From the NCBI GenBank assembly GCA_913009895.1, contig CAJVXY010000032.1, positions 1 to 32,654 on the forward strand: a stretch of DNA of 32,654 nucleotides, given 5' to 3'. Position numbers and translations under genes: made by a program. Position 1 is the stretch's first letter. Every line of letters starts with the position of its first letter. The stretch is from an uncultured Acidiferrobacteraceae bacterium (GTDB lineage: Bacteria; Pseudomonadota; Gammaproteobacteria; Acidiferrobacterales; SZUA-150). A model generated the notes under the pieces. The model was not told where the DNA came from. It searched no databases and worked only from the letters and a program-made list of their open reading frames with translations. Shown one piece after another: positions 7,931 through 17,702 of this stretch.

Positions 7931-7962
7931 AATATAGAACCTCAGTGTTACCTATAGGTCAA
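7931..7962 (-). promoter_or_regulatory. MerR-type promoter of the beta-propeller gene
   Basis: The minus strand has TTGACC (7962-7957), exactly 20 bp, then TATATT (7936-7931). The spacer dyad has outer arms ACCT and AGGT 21 bp apart end to end, starting inside the -35 box exactly as in CueR- and CadR-type promoters. The sequence of the arms differs from the CueR consensus. With no terminator visible between 6603 and 6669, this promoter might also drive the homocysteine methyltransferase/NAS-like trio. Confidence 0.65.
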
Positions 7963-8033
7963 GGGTTTTTCCCCTGGCTGAATATCCATGTCCTGTGTAT
8001 GCCTAATCAGTATTCTCACCAGCTGCTTACAGG

Positions 8034-9755
8034 CTAGCTGGTGGCACTAATCCCCTGGATCAGTACGTACAAACCAGGGTTGTCCATTGGATCGCCAGGG
8101 TCAAGAAACAGGCAGGTATACAAATCTATTATCAGTCCCTTGTCGGATTCAATGTTCTGACCGAGCTCCCAATCCAGCTCCAGCAGCAGGCTAAGATAAC
8201 TATTGAGTAAACACATGCGATCAACGACACCGCGGATATGCAGGCCGGCGTAATCGGCATCGCTTGCCAACAGTTTTTCGATGCGTGTCGTTAAGTCGTC
8301 CAGTAGTTGCTTTCCACGGGAACCATGTGTTGCCAGCGACGGGTGTTTGATTAATGCCAGCACATCACTTAATTCGGCTAACCAGGGACGATGTAACTTG
8401 CGCGTAGCAAAATCACGCAGTATCTGGGCACACAGGGTGTTATGGGTACCCTCCCAACTTTCCAGGACAATGGCATCACGGTAAAGACGTGGCAGCACCG
8501 AAAATTCCTCAATGGTGCCGTTGCCGCCCAGCACTTCGATAGCATCACGGACCACCCGGGTGCACTGAATCGAGGTCCAGTATTTGTTGATGTTGACATG
8601 GGTTCGCCTGGCCCCTGTCATATCAGCTGATGCCTTTCCAGCTGCAATGCGGTCGCTCATGGCAAGGAGTCGAAACGTGGTGGCCACCGCGGCGCTGGTA
8701 ATGACTTTCATGCGGGCAAAGATTTGTGCGACAGTGGGATACTCGATGATTGGCTTGCCGAAAGCGGCGCGGTGCTCGGCATAACCTTGCGCCTCAATAC
8801 AGGCGCGCCGCATTAATCCACAAGCGGCGACAGCATTTTGTAAACGCGAGGTATCGAGCACAATACCCATCAGGTTTTTAAAACCTTGGTCCATTGGGCC
8901 GACGGGTTCGGCCAGCGCGCCATTGAAGTCCACCTCTGCCGAGGCCATGGAGCGCGTACCGAGTTTGTACTTTAAGCGACGAATAGAAAAATCGTTGACC
9001 TTACCATCCACCATCCGGGGAATGAGAAACAGGGCGAGGCCTTGTGTCCCTGGCGGTGCCCTTTCAGGCCGTGCGGCCAACACGAATAAACCGGCGTCGA
9101 TGACCGAGCAAAACCATTTTTCACCACTGATCCGGTACAGCCCCTTGTGTTTTTTATCCGCTACAGCAATGCAACTGTTGGCGCCAACGTCCGAGCCGCC
9201 CTGGACTTCAGTCACAAACTGCGCGCCGTGCAGACGTTTTGTATAATCTGTATCAAACAACTGTGGCAAATACTTTTTCTTTTGTTCATTTGATCCGACT
9301 TGCTGTAGTAGTTTGATCAAACCTGCCGTACACGCCACTGGACAGGCATGGCCCGCCTCACCGTTGTGGGCGATAAAGTAGGAGAGGGCGCCGCTGAGAA
9401 GTTCATGACCCGGTTGTTCCAGAACGGCCAGGACGCCAGTATCCCAGACACAGGCGCCGAGTTCGTGATAGCTCGGATGAAAAACCACTTCTTCAGTGCG
9501 CTCACCAATACCGTTAAAACGACTCAAAAGTGGCAGGTTTTCATCACGGTTAGAGGTGATGGCCAGGCCATCCATTCGGGTTGCCGACAGGCTGGCGGCC
9601 TTGTCCAGCATGCCCCGATGACGTGAATAATCCTCACCCATGTGCATTTGCAGAACGCGCTGGATATTGGTATCGGCCTGCAGGTAGTCCGTGGGTTTAT
9701 GGGCCTGCCATGCGGCGAGCGAGGTACGGGCTTGCTGGGTTCTGTTTTCTGACAT
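8034..9755 (-). CDS. AidB-like acyl-CoA dehydrogenase
   Basis: This 573-residue flavoprotein belongs to the acyl-CoA dehydrogenase superfamily, closest in layout to the AidB branch. VTEVQGGSDVGAN matches the AidB TEKQGGSDV motif. GEKWFCSVIDA and RRLKYKLGTRSMASAEVDF match the middle domain. The C-terminal DAIEVLGGNGTIEE, LPRLYRD and WEGTHNTL match the flavin and active-site region. It would bind FAD and could oxidise an acyl-CoA, although E. coli AidB itself has little such activity. The start at 9755 was chosen because AGGGAGAG lies just upstream. The open frame runs on to 10007 but overlaps the divergent prpBC gene. Its place next to methylcitrate-cycle genes suggests a catabolic role leading to propionyl-CoA. 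Confidence 0.88.
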   Translation of the reverse strand: MSENRTQQARTSLAAWQAHKPTDYLQADTNIQRVLQMHMGEDYSRHRGMLDKAASLSATRMDGLAITSNRDENLPLLSRFNGIGERTEEVVFHPSYHELGACVWDTGVLAVLEQPGHELLSGALSYFIAHNGEAGHACPVACTAGLIKLLQQVGSNEQKKKYLPQLFDTDYTKRLHGAQFVTEVQGGSDVGANSCIAVADKKHKGLYRISGEKWFCSVIDAGLFVLAARPERAPPGTQGLALFLIPRMVDGKVNDFSIRRLKYKLGTRSMASAEVDFNGALAEPVGPMDQGFKNLMGIVLDTSRLQNAVAACGLMRRACIEAQGYAEHRAAFGKPIIEYPTVAQIFARMKVITSAAVATTFRLLAMSDRIAAGKASADMTGARRTHVNINKYWTSIQCTRVVRDAIEVLGGNGTIEEFSVLPRLYRDAIVLESWEGTHNTLCAQILRDFATRKLHRPWLAELSDVLALIKHPSLATHGSRGKQLLDDLTTRIEKLLASDADYAGLHIRGVVDRMCLLNSYLSLLLELDWELGQNIESDKGLIIDLYTCLFLDPGDPMDNPGLYVLIQGISATS

Positions 9756-9808
9756 GGCTTTTCTCTCCCTAAGTACAATTCCAATTGCGGTACCGATAGC
9801 ACTAACAG

Positions 9809-9842
9809 GTGACAATAAACTACACCAAACTATACTGGCATT
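9809..9842 (+). promoter_or_regulatory. Sigma-70-like promoter placing the transcript start at the prpBC start codon
   Basis: GTGACA (9809-9814), a 16-bp spacer and TATACT (9831-9836) form a good -35/-10 pair. Only GGCATT separates the -10 from the ATG at 9843, so the expected +1 is the A of the start codon, and no SD is visible. This predicts a leaderless mRNA for the fused gene. A longer transcript from another promoter cannot be excluded. Confidence 0.5.
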
Positions 9843-11846
9843 ATGGACCCTGTAATTTCGCCCGGCAAACGTTTCCATACTGCACTGGTGCAGGAGCAGC
9901 CGCTGCAAATCGTCGGCGTCATAAATGCCTATTGTGCCATGCTTGCTGAGCATGTCGGGTTCCGCGCACTCTATCTTTCCGGTGCCGGCGTTGCCAATGC
10001 CTCCCACGGCCTGCCCGATCTGGGTATGACCACACTCAATGACGTGCTGGAGGATGCCCGTCGTATTACCGGCATCACCGAGCTGCCGTTACTGGTTGAC
10101 GCCGACACCGGTTTCGGAACCGCCGCCATGATGGCCCGCTGCGTGGGTGGGATGATCGAGGCAGGCGTCGCCGGCATCCATATTGAAGACCAGGTGCCGG
10201 CCAAACGCTGTGGCCACCTGCCCCACAAGACCCTAGTTCCTGTTCAGGAAATGGTGGATCGCATCAAGGCCGCAGTGGATGCCCGTACCGATGCGGATTT
10301 TGTCTTGATGGCCCGCACCGATGCTGTTGCCGTCGAGGGTATTGAGGCTGCCATCGACCGGGCCTGTCGTTACCAGGAAGCGGGGGCCGACATGATTTTT
10401 GCCGAGGCGGTGACCGAGCTCGATCACTACCGCCAGTTTCGTGAGGCCACTGGCGTCCCTGTTTTGGCCAACATTACCGAGTTCGGCCTAACCCCGTTGT
10501 TTACCGTCGATGAGTTGGCGGACGCCAACGTCGACATGGTGCTTTATCCGTTGTCTGCGTTCCGGGCCATGAATGCCGCTGCCCTTAATGTGTATCAGAC
10601 CTTGCGCGATGACGGCACTCAACAAAAGCTCATTCCCTTCATGGAAACTCGCAAGCAGCTTTATGAGTTTCTTCGTTACGACCAGGTTGCGGCGAAGTTA
10701 GCGCAAGCGGCTACCACGGAACCGGCCACCAAAAAAACAGCTGGCGGTCTGGCCGGCATTATCGTCGGCACATCGGCCATTTGCACGGTGAGTGAGACCG
10801 GCAGCGGTCTGAACTATCGTGGTTACGGTATCGACGATCTTGCGCGAGAATCGAGTTTTGAGGAAGTCGCTTACCTGTTGTGTTACGGCGGGCTGCCAAA
10901 TGCCACGGCGCTTGCGGATTACAAGTCCCGGCTTGTTGGTCTGCGCCGCCTGCCGGACGCGATGAAAACCGTGCTGGAACAGTTGCCGGCAGACGCCCAC
11001 CCCATGGATGTGATGCGCAGTGGTTGCTCGATTCTCGGTTCAATGGAACCGGAAGGCGAGGGCCACGATCAGCTAAACATCGCTGACCGGCTCATTGCCT
11101 GTTTCGGCTCGATGTTGTTGTACTGGTATCACTTTCACACCCACGGCCAGCGCATTGATACCGAAAGTGACGAGGACTCGGTGGCCGGGCATTTTTTGCA
11201 TCTGTTACACGGCAAACGCCCGGACCCATTGCACGTGCGGGCACTGGATGTGTCGCTTATTCTGTATGCCGAACACGAGTACAATGCCTCGACCTTTGCC
11301 GCCCGGGTAGCGGCGTCAACCTTAACCGATTTTTACTCGGCAATTACCGCCGCCATCGGCACCTTGCGTGGCCCGCTCCACGGTGGTGCCAATGAAGCGG
11401 CCATGAAATTGATCGCATCATATGACTCGCCCGATGAAGCCGAGACTGATGTTTTGTCCATGCTGGCGCAGAAACAACGCATTATGGGTTTCGGTCACCG
11501 GGTTTATAAAACGTCGGATCCGCGTTCCGATATTATTAAGGACTGGTCGCATAAACTGGCTGGAACCAGTGACGAACCGATGTTGTTTGACGTGTCCGAG
11601 CGTATCGACGCCGTGATGCGGCGGGAAAAAAAGTTGTTCCCCAACCTGGATTTTTATAGCGCCACGGCTTATCACTATTGCGGGATTCCGACGCCGATGT
11701 TCACACCACTGTTTGTTATTGCCCGTACCACTGGCTGGGCCGCCCATATTATCGAGCAACGCGCCGATAACAAACTGATTCGCCCCGGTGCCGACTACAC
11801 CGGACCCGCACCACGGGCGTATGTGCCCCTGGATCAGCGCCGCTAA
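9843..11846 (+). CDS. prpBC: Fused 2-methylisocitrate lyase / 2-methylcitrate synthase
   Basis: One uninterrupted 667-residue frame joins two methylcitrate-cycle enzymes. Residues 1 to about 283 are PrpB-like (isocitrate lyase/PEP mutase fold), with the superfamily signature KRCGH near residues 121-125, VDADTGFG near 79-86 and the MARTDA stretch near 154-159. PrpB splits 2-methylisocitrate into pyruvate and succinate. After a linker of about 15 residues rich in Ala/Thr/Lys, residues about 298-667 are a full citrate-synthase-fold PrpC, with [10 protein letters not shown] near 506-515 and [14 protein letters not shown] near 549-562 carrying the catalytic histidines, and a downstream FYSATAYH segment. 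PrpC joins propionyl-CoA and oxaloacetate. Both halves look intact. In most bacteria these are separate adjacent genes in the order prpB-prpC, so the fusion could have arisen by loss of the intervening stop. Confidence 0.93.
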   Translation: MDPVISPGKRFHTALVQEQPLQIVGVINAYCAMLAEHVGFRALYLSGAGVANASHGLPDLGMTTLNDVLEDARRITGITELPLLVDADTGFGTAAMMARCVGGMIEAGVAGIHIEDQVPAKRCGHLPHKTLVPVQEMVDRIKAAVDARTDADFVLMARTDAVAVEGIEAAIDRACRYQEAGADMIFAEAVTELDHYRQFREATGVPVLANITEFGLTPLFTVDELADANVDMVLYPLSAFRAMNAAALNVYQTLRDDGTQQKLIPFMETRKQLYEFLRYDQVAAKLAQAATTEPATKKTAGGLAGIIVGTSAICTVSETGSGLNYRGYGIDDLARESSFEEVAYLLCYGGLPNATALADYKSRLVGLRRLPDAMKTVLEQLPADAHPMDVMRSGCSILGSMEPEGEGHDQLNIADRLIACFGSMLLYWYHFHTHGQRIDTESDEDSVAGHFLHLLHGKRPDPLHVRALDVSLILYAEHEYNASTFAARVAASTLTDFYSAITAAIGTLRGPLHGGANEAAMKLIASYDSPDEAETDVLSMLAQKQRIMGFGHRVYKTSDPRSDIIKDWSHKLAGTSDEPMLFDVSERIDAVMRREKKLFPNLDFYSATAYHYCGIPTPMFTPLFVIARTTGWAAHIIEQRADNKLIRPGADYTGPAPRAYVPLDQRR

Positions 11847-11864
11847 ATCATTCTAACCAGCAAT

Positions 11865-13307
11865 ATGCCTCCATTCCCGACAAATGCCCGACCACCCCCA
11901 GACAAACTGTTGCTGGATATAACCGAGTACGTAATCAATACCGGGAATGAAAATGCACCCGCCCATGAGAGTGCACAGTTGTGTTTAATGGATGCCCTCG
12001 CTTGTGCGTTATTGGCGTTGGAGTACCCGGCATGTAGCCGGTTATTGGGCCCGATTGTGGCGGACACCGTGGTTCCCCACGGCGTGCCAGTACCGGGTAC
12101 ATCGTTCAGGCTGGACCCGGTGCAGGCCGCTTTCGATATCGGTTGCATGATCCGTTGGCTCGACTTCAACGATACCTGGCTCGCCGCCGAATGGGGACAT
12201 CCCTCGGACAACCTGGGTGCTATTTTGGCAACTGCCGATTTTGTCAGCCGCCGCCGTCTGGCCGCAGACCAGGCACCACTTACCCTGGCCGATGTTTTTA
12301 GCGCCATGGTCAAGGCCTATGAGATCCAGGGAGTGCTGGCACTGGAAAACAGTTTCAATCGCGTTGGCCTGGATCACGTTATCCTGGTTAAGGTGGCTTC
12401 CACCGCCGTGGCTACCTGGTTGCTGGGCGGGGACAAAACGCAAATCATTAACGCCGTTTCCAACGCCTGGATCGATGGTCATAGCCTGCGCACGTATCGC
12501 CACGCGCCCAACACCGGCCCGCGTAAATCCTGGGCCGCCGGCGATGCCACCAGCCGCGCCCTGTGGCTGGCACTCATGGCGATGAAAAACGAACCAGGTT
12601 ACCCGTCAGCCTTAAGCGCACCCACGTGGGGATTCAACGATGTGTTGTTCAAAGGTGAACCATTGCGAGTAGCGCGACCATTCGGCTCTTATGTCATAGA
12701 AAATATCCTGTTCAAGGTATCGTTTCCCGCCGAGTTTCATGGCCAGACAGCAGTGGAGTGTGCGTTTCAGTTGCACCCTGACATCAAAGACCGGCTGGAC
12801 GACATCGACAAGATTACACTCACTACCCAGGAGGCCGGCCTTAGAATTATTGACAAGACCGGCCCGCTGCAAAATCCCGCCGACCGGGATCACTGTTTGC
12901 AATACATGGTTGCTATCGGTTTATTGTTTGGCGAACTCAATGCCGATCATTACGAGGATGTAGTGGCCGCCGATCCACGCATCGATCTATTGCGTGAAAA
13001 AATGGTTGTGGTCGAAGACCCGCAATACAGTCGCGATTACCTGGACCCGGACAAACGCGCCATTGCTAACGCCATCCAGATCCGGTTCCGGGATGGCAGC
13101 AGTTCGGAAAAAATCGAGGTGTATTACCCGTTAGGCCACCCGCGGCGACGGGCGGAGGCACGACCCATGTTGCAACAGAAATTTGCCGACAGTCTTGCTA
13201 GACGTTTTTCCGACAAGAAGTGTCAGCAGTTGTTAAAGTTATTCGAGGATCCTGAACGCCTGCAGGCGACCGCGGTAAATGATTTTATGGATGACCTGAT
13301 GTCGTAA
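11865..13307 (+). CDS. prpD: MmgE/PrpD family 2-methylcitrate dehydratase
   Basis: This 480-residue protein is a typical bacterial PrpD. It dehydrates 2-methylcitrate to 2-methyl-cis-aconitate, linking the PrpC and PrpB activities of the fused gene 18 bp upstream. Family stretches include [14 protein letters not shown] near 40-53, [23 protein letters not shown] near 98-120 (conserved D-F-N-D and the H-P-S-D active-site loop), and [18 protein letters not shown] near 209-226. The C-terminal domain has the usual [11 protein letters not shown]. The SD before the ATG at 11865 is weak, consistent with translation coupled to prpBC. No aconitase-like acnD/prpF or prpE is present in the window. Confidence 0.93.
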   Translation: MPPFPTNARPPPDKLLLDITEYVINTGNENAPAHESAQLCLMDALACALLALEYPACSRLLGPIVADTVVPHGVPVPGTSFRLDPVQAAFDIGCMIRWLDFNDTWLAAEWGHPSDNLGAILATADFVSRRRLAADQAPLTLADVFSAMVKAYEIQGVLALENSFNRVGLDHVILVKVASTAVATWLLGGDKTQIINAVSNAWIDGHSLRTYRHAPNTGPRKSWAAGDATSRALWLALMAMKNEPGYPSALSAPTWGFNDVLFKGEPLRVARPFGSYVIENILFKVSFPAEFHGQTAVECAFQLHPDIKDRLDDIDKITLTTQEAGLRIIDKTGPLQNPADRDHCLQYMVAIGLLFGELNADHYEDVVAADPRIDLLREKMVVVEDPQYSRDYLDPDKRAIANAIQIRFRDGSSSEKIEVYYPLGHPRRRAEARPMLQQKFADSLARRFSDKKCQQLLKLFEDPERLQATAVNDFMDDLMS

Positions 13308-13347
13308 CGTCGATCCACTGCGACTGCGCCAGATTTTGAACTGTTCC

Positions 13348-14496
13348 TCAAAAATACCACTGAAGCTGCAGTGTAACGTTGTCCTCGAATGTCCCGTATT
13401 CACTTCCAGTACTACCGTTGAATAATTGTGTACCGGCTGCCAATTCAATGTTATCTGTTGCGGAAACAATCAAGCGTAAATAAAGAAAATCGCTGCTGTC
13501 ATCAAGATTTTGAATATAGTAGTTTTCTAATTTCCAGATAGGCGATATGTCATAACCTACCAGGGCACCAACATAACGCCGCGCCAGGCTCTGGATTTCC
13601 CCCGACAGCAGGCGACCAAAATTATAGTCTGACGGATCACTTTTACCCTGCCCGTTGTAATAGAGTTCGACCATGAACGACAATGTGTTGGGAAAGCTGT
13701 AATCGGCTCCGAGAACAACGCGTTGATATTGACCATCAACGAGCGACGATGTCTGGGTCCATTCACCGCGCAGTCCCACTGGTCCCAGTTGCCCGGCAAA
13801 ATCGAGACCTGCCATAGAGTCGTTACGAAATCGGCCTGCCGTTACCCCCAAATCATAGAGCGCTATATTTGTGCGCCAGCGTAACGCTGTGGTATCGCGC
13901 ACGGGATTGGCATGAGCGGCATAGACCAGGCTAAGACGTGACAAGTCGTTATAGTCCCAATCGAAGGCAACTGCATCAACACCGACACGCTGCTCACGTT
14001 CGATCTGTGTAGGACTAAACGGATTGATTATATCGATGGGACTCCAGAACAAGGCGCTGCCCCAGGCAATGCGTTGTCGACCGATGCGTACATCCATGCC
14101 GACCACCCGGGTATCAAGAAACGCCCGATAAAATCCGTGACGCGCATATACTGACGTGTCGTCGGCATAGGTTCTGTCCAGATTAAAAAAAGTATCCGAA
14201 GGCAAATTCTTTTGGACAAGGAACTGGTTTGTTTCCAGGTAACTGCCCACGATGACCTCATTGTCATATTGCACGTTGAATGACGTTTCCTCGCCCAGGT
14301 CACCCTTCAATATTAAGCGCAGTCGATTGAGGTCAAGGTAATAGGGTTGTTGAGGCTCTAACAAACCCAGCGTGCGTGAATTCACGTATAGATTCTTGTA
14401 GTAGCCGCTGACTTCGAGTTCCGCTTGCGCTGCTTGCCAAAAGCTGCCAAGAAACAGACCCAGCACAAGTGCCAGCCAGAACTTTTTATTAGACAT
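13348..14496 (-). CDS. Outer-membrane beta-barrel (porin-like) protein
   Basis: This 382-residue protein has a signal peptide (MSNKKFWLALVLGLFLGSFW..., cleavage after AQA near residue 25). The rest consists of alternating amphipathic strands with aromatic girdles and a C-terminal tryptophan-tyrosine-phenylalanine (QLQWYF), the insertion signal of outer-membrane barrels. IGRQRIAWGSALFWSPIDIINPFSP near 142-166 resembles a conserved stretch of porin-like proteins found beside LolA-like/efflux genes. Its start overlaps the end of the permease gene by 8 bp, so it is the last gene of the LolA-ABC operon and probably its outer-membrane component. Cargo unknown. Confidence 0.8.
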   Translation of the reverse strand: MSNKKFWLALVLGLFLGSFWQAAQAELEVSGYYKNLYVNSRTLGLLEPQQPYYLDLNRLRLILKGDLGEETSFNVQYDNEVIVGSYLETNQFLVQKNLPSDTFFNLDRTYADDTSVYARHGFYRAFLDTRVVGMDVRIGRQRIAWGSALFWSPIDIINPFSPTQIEREQRVGVDAVAFDWDYNDLSRLSLVYAAHANPVRDTTALRWRTNIALYDLGVTAGRFRNDSMAGLDFAGQLGPVGLRGEWTQTSSLVDGQYQRVVLGADYSFPNTLSFMVELYYNGQGKSDPSDYNFGRLLSGEIQSLARRYVGALVGYDISPIWKLENYYIQNLDDSSDFLYLRLIVSATDNIELAAGTQLFNGSTGSEYGTFEDNVTLQLQWYF

Positions 14497-16996
14497 GGCG
14501 AATGGCCGTGACCGGCTCCAGACGTGCTGCGCGAATGGCGGGATAGATTGCTGTTACGGCGCCGGTAGCAAACAAGGCAAAAGCCGCCCACCACAGGCTT
14601 CCCAGGATGAGTGCCGGTTTAAGAATGGGCGTCATGCCCGGTATGGTTTCGGAGGCATCCATCAAATTGGTCAAATCTATGCCCACATTGTGGTAGTAGG
14701 CCGTCACGATAACACCCAGGATCGTGCCAACAACAATACCGATTGCCGATAACGCCAGTGATTCATAGATGACGATACGTAGTATCTGCCCGGGCTCTGT
14801 GCCCAGGGCCATCATGACGCCAAACTCGCGGGTACGTTCAAGCACCGACATCAACAAGGTATTCATTATACCCATGGCAATCACGAACAGTACGATAGCG
14901 AGTATGATGTAGAAGAACACATCGCTGAATTCAATCATCTGGACAACAGCCGGCATCAGTGTTTCCCATGGCAGGGCTTCAAGCCCATTATTGCCCATAT
15001 TGCGGTTCAAACTACTTGCAAATTCACGACTATCCCGGCGATCTTTTAGCAATATGGCAATGGTGGAGATACTGTTGTCCAGGCCTAACAACTCCTGCCC
15101 TGCCGAAAGTGGAATCAGGCCCATCAAGCCATCAAAAAATTCATTGCCTGTTTCAAATATACCCGCGACGCGATAGGCGGCAGAACCCAGGTCGCCATTC
15201 ACCTGTTGTGCAGTAACAACAACTTTCTCGCCGATGCGGATGCCAAGTTTTTTCGCGACCCTTGACCCGAGCACGATACTGTTTTTTTCATTCGCGGTAA
15301 GGTAGGCCCCCTCGATAATCACCTTTTGTAACTGTGTTACCTGTTGTTCACGCTGTGCATCAATACCCAGTATCAACAAGGGTTCCGATGCCATCGGGCT
15401 ACTAACCATCGCGCGGGTCTGCACCCGGGGAGATGCCTCCACAATGCCCGGGTCTTGTTTCACTTTTTGTAAGACCTGTTCATAATTATCAATACGCAGA
15501 CCTGGCTCCATGTCGAGACGGAAACCTTGGCGCTCTATTTGTACATGGGCACTAAAATACCGAGTCGAGTTTTCCACCAGTTGCCCATACCAACCTTCGA
15601 TCAAGGCATATAAAACAATAAAGGCCGCCAACCCAAACCCTGTGGCACTAATTGTAAGCAGGGCCCGGCGCGGATTGCGCCTTATGCCACGACTGGCAAT
15701 GGCCCAGAATACGGCGCGCGTGTGTCGCTGTGTTTTAAACTCGCGCGTTGTGTGCTCGCGCGTTTTTTGTGTGTGGATTCCACGAATAGCCTCGACCGGC
15801 TCAATACTTGCCGCGCGCCATGCCGGATAAAGCGCCGGCACTACACTGATGAAGAAGACGATGGCCGACAACACCGTAATATGATCCCAGCGTGAAACCG
15901 GGTAAACAATAGAGGAAAGACCGGGCATGCTTTCCAGGGCTGCAGAAAACTGTTCAAGATTCAGTCCGGTGCTGGCGAGATAAAAATTAATACCAAGCCC
16001 AACGATATTGCCAACAATTATTCCGGCAATTCCTAGCAGCATCGACTCCAGGATTACCAGGCCGACAATCTGGGAACGTGAGGTTCCCAGGGCCATCATG
16101 ACGCCAAACTCGCGGGTACGTTCCATGACAGCCATGAGTATGGTATTGGCAATTCCCACCGCCACTACGACAAACATAATTCCCAGAATGATATAGGTCA
16201 TGGCCTCGTGAAATTGCACTGCCTGTACCACCGATGGTAGTAACTTGCGCCAGCCCAGTACTTCGTAGTCTGGTCCCAGCTGTCGCGACAGTGCTGCTGC
16301 CACCTGGGCTGATTGTTGACGTTGATTCAGCCGAACCGCCCATGCCGTGGCCCGCCCCCACATGGAATACAGGTCGCGCGCTGTCTCCAGGGTAAGAAAA
16401 GCATAACTGGTATCGATAGCGTCAATTCCGGTATCGAAAATACCGACAATCCGATAACGCCCGGCGCCAATTGATCCGTCTGCCGCCTGCGTGATCAGAA
16501 CGGTCTCTGTATCAGGTCTGGCATCGAGTATCTGTGCCAATTTTTTGCCGATCAGTATTCCATTTTTATCATCCGGGCGCAGGTAGCGGCCTTCGATGAT
16601 GGTCTTGTTAATCGTGGTAATCTTGACTTCGTTCTCGGGATCAACGCCGACCACTATGACGCCACGACTCTTGTCCGTACCGCTTATCATGGCATTTCCT
16701 TCCAGCCGTGCGGACAACGCCTTGATGTTATTATTTTCCAGAATCTCAGCGCGAATTGCCGGATCATCGGTTATACCACGATGTAATTTCTTGTCATCGT
16801 GATAACCTTTTCCGTGTATTTTTAAATGACCAGTCAAATAACTCGTGCTGTTTTCGATCATTTGTTCGTTCATTCCATCGATGAGTCCCCACAGGAACAC
16901 CAATGACGCCAGGCCAACGGTAATCGCGACTACGGTAATCAGGGAACGCCTGACGTTACGCAGCACATTTCGCCAGGCCAGGCGCAACAGTTTCAT
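14489..16996 (-). CDS. Duplicated, fused FtsX/MacB-type ABC permease
   Basis: This 835-residue inner-membrane protein contains two complete FtsX-type permease units in tandem. Unit 1 spans residues 1 to about 405, beginning LLRLAWRNVLRNVRRSLITV. Unit 2 spans about 420-835, beginning AIASRGIRRNPRRALLTI. Each has one N-terminal helix, a large periplasmic domain, and three C-terminal helices containing REFGVMMALGT and a Gly-rich helix. Such permeases usually work as dimers (LolC/LolE), and here both halves are on one chain. An exact 38-bp repeat (14802-14839 and 16086-16123) encodes the shared ALG-REFGVMM coupling-helix region. The gene overlaps the ATPase stop by 4 bp. Export of a lipid or lipoprotein-like substrate is inferred from the LolA-like and barrel neighbours. 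Confidence 0.88.
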   Translation of the reverse strand: MKLLRLAWRNVLRNVRRSLITVVAITVGLASLVFLWGLIDGMNEQMIENSTSYLTGHLKIHGKGYHDDKKLHRGITDDPAIRAEILENNNIKALSARLEGNAMISGTDKSRGVIVVGVDPENEVKITTINKTIIEGRYLRPDDKNGILIGKKLAQILDARPDTETVLITQAADGSIGAGRYRIVGIFDTGIDAIDTSYAFLTLETARDLYSMWGRATAWAVRLNQRQQSAQVAAALSRQLGPDYEVLGWRKLLPSVVQAVQFHEAMTYIILGIMFVVVAVGIANTILMAVMERTREFGVMMALGTSRSQIVGLVILESMLLGIAGIIVGNIVGLGINFYLASTGLNLEQFSAALESMPGLSSIVYPVSRWDHITVLSAIVFFISVVPALYPAWRAASIEPVEAIRGIHTQKTREHTTREFKTQRHTRAVFWAIASRGIRRNPRRALLTISATGFGLAAFIVLYALIEGWYGQLVENSTRYFSAHVQIERQGFRLDMEPGLRIDNYEQVLQKVKQDPGIVEASPRVQTRAMVSSPMASEPLLILGIDAQREQQVTQLQKVIIEGAYLTANEKNSIVLGSRVAKKLGIRIGEKVVVTAQQVNGDLGSAAYRVAGIFETGNEFFDGLMGLIPLSAGQELLGLDNSISTIAILLKDRRDSREFASSLNRNMGNNGLEALPWETLMPAVVQMIEFSDVFFYIILAIVLFVIAMGIMNTLLMSVLERTREFGVMMALGTEPGQILRIVIYESLALSAIGIVVGTILGVIVTAYYHNVGIDLTNLMDASETIPGMTPILKPALILGSLWWAAFALFATGAVTAIYPAIRAARLEPVTAIRHV

Positions 16997-17691
16997 TTTT
17001 TCACCCCGGTTTGCGTGCGGTCATCGATAATTTTTCCGTCACGTAATGTAACGATGCGCCGGGCACGTTCCATCACCATGGGATCATGGGTGGAAAAGAT
17101 AAACGTGGTTTTGTGGCGTTCATTGAGGTCGCGCATCAGATCCAGCAGGGCAGCGCCGGTAGTTGAGTCCAGGTTGGCAGTGGGTTCATCCGCAAGCACA
17201 ATAGCGGGTTGCGACACAATGGCGCGGGCCACGGCCACCCGCTGTTGCTGGCCACCGGATAATTGTGATGGCCGCTGGTGAATATATTGCTCAAGACCCA
17301 CTTCACTCAATATGCCTTCGGCCCGCTCACGCCGCTCCTTGTCCGGCACGCCCTGTAACAACATCACGTATTCAACGTTCTCGACAGCACTCAGCACCGG
17401 GATTAAATTATATTCTTGAAAAATAAAGCCGATTTCCTGTAAGCGCAGACGTGAGAGCTGGCTCTTCTGCAGGCGACCAATTTCCTGTTCCTGAATCCAG
17501 ACTTGCCCACGGGTAGGCACGTCCAAAGCACCAATAATATTCAGTAGCGTTGTTTTGCCGGATCCCGAGGGCCCCACCAGGGACATGAACTCGCCACCAT
17601 TGACAGCCAGATCCACACTATCCAGCGCATTAACAACAATGCTGTTCTGCTGGTACTGTTTGCTGACTTGTTTAACTGTTACCTGCGTCAT
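16993..17691 (-). CDS. ABC transporter ATPase (LolD/MacB type)
   Basis: This 232-residue ATPase has a Walker A GPSGSGKTT near residues 39-47, the Q-loop FIFQEYN, the signature LSGGQQQRVAVARA, Walker B IVLADEPT and the switch histidine STHDP. It powers the fused FtsX-type permease encoded just downstream (4-bp overlap). The start at 17691 (MTQVTVKQ) is preferred to the longer frame start at 17826, since GGGGG lies upstream and the longer version would overlap the LolA-like gene. The stop of that gene is 11 bp upstream, so the genes form one operon. Confidence 0.92.
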   Translation of the reverse strand: MTQVTVKQVSKQYQQNSIVVNALDSVDLAVNGGEFMSLVGPSGSGKTTLLNIIGALDVPTRGQVWIQEQEIGRLQKSQLSRLRLQEIGFIFQEYNLIPVLSAVENVEYVMLLQGVPDKERRERAEGILSEVGLEQYIHQRPSQLSGGQQQRVAVARAIVSQPAIVLADEPTANLDSTTGAALLDLMRDLNERHKTTFIFSTHDPMVMERARRIVTLRDGKIIDDRTQTGVKK

Positions 17692-17702
17692 GACATACCC
17701 CC

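Noticed and set aside
9756..10007. Upstream extension of the acyl-CoA dehydrogenase frame
   Set aside because: It would overlap the start of prpBC, and a strong SD sits directly before the ATG at 9755.
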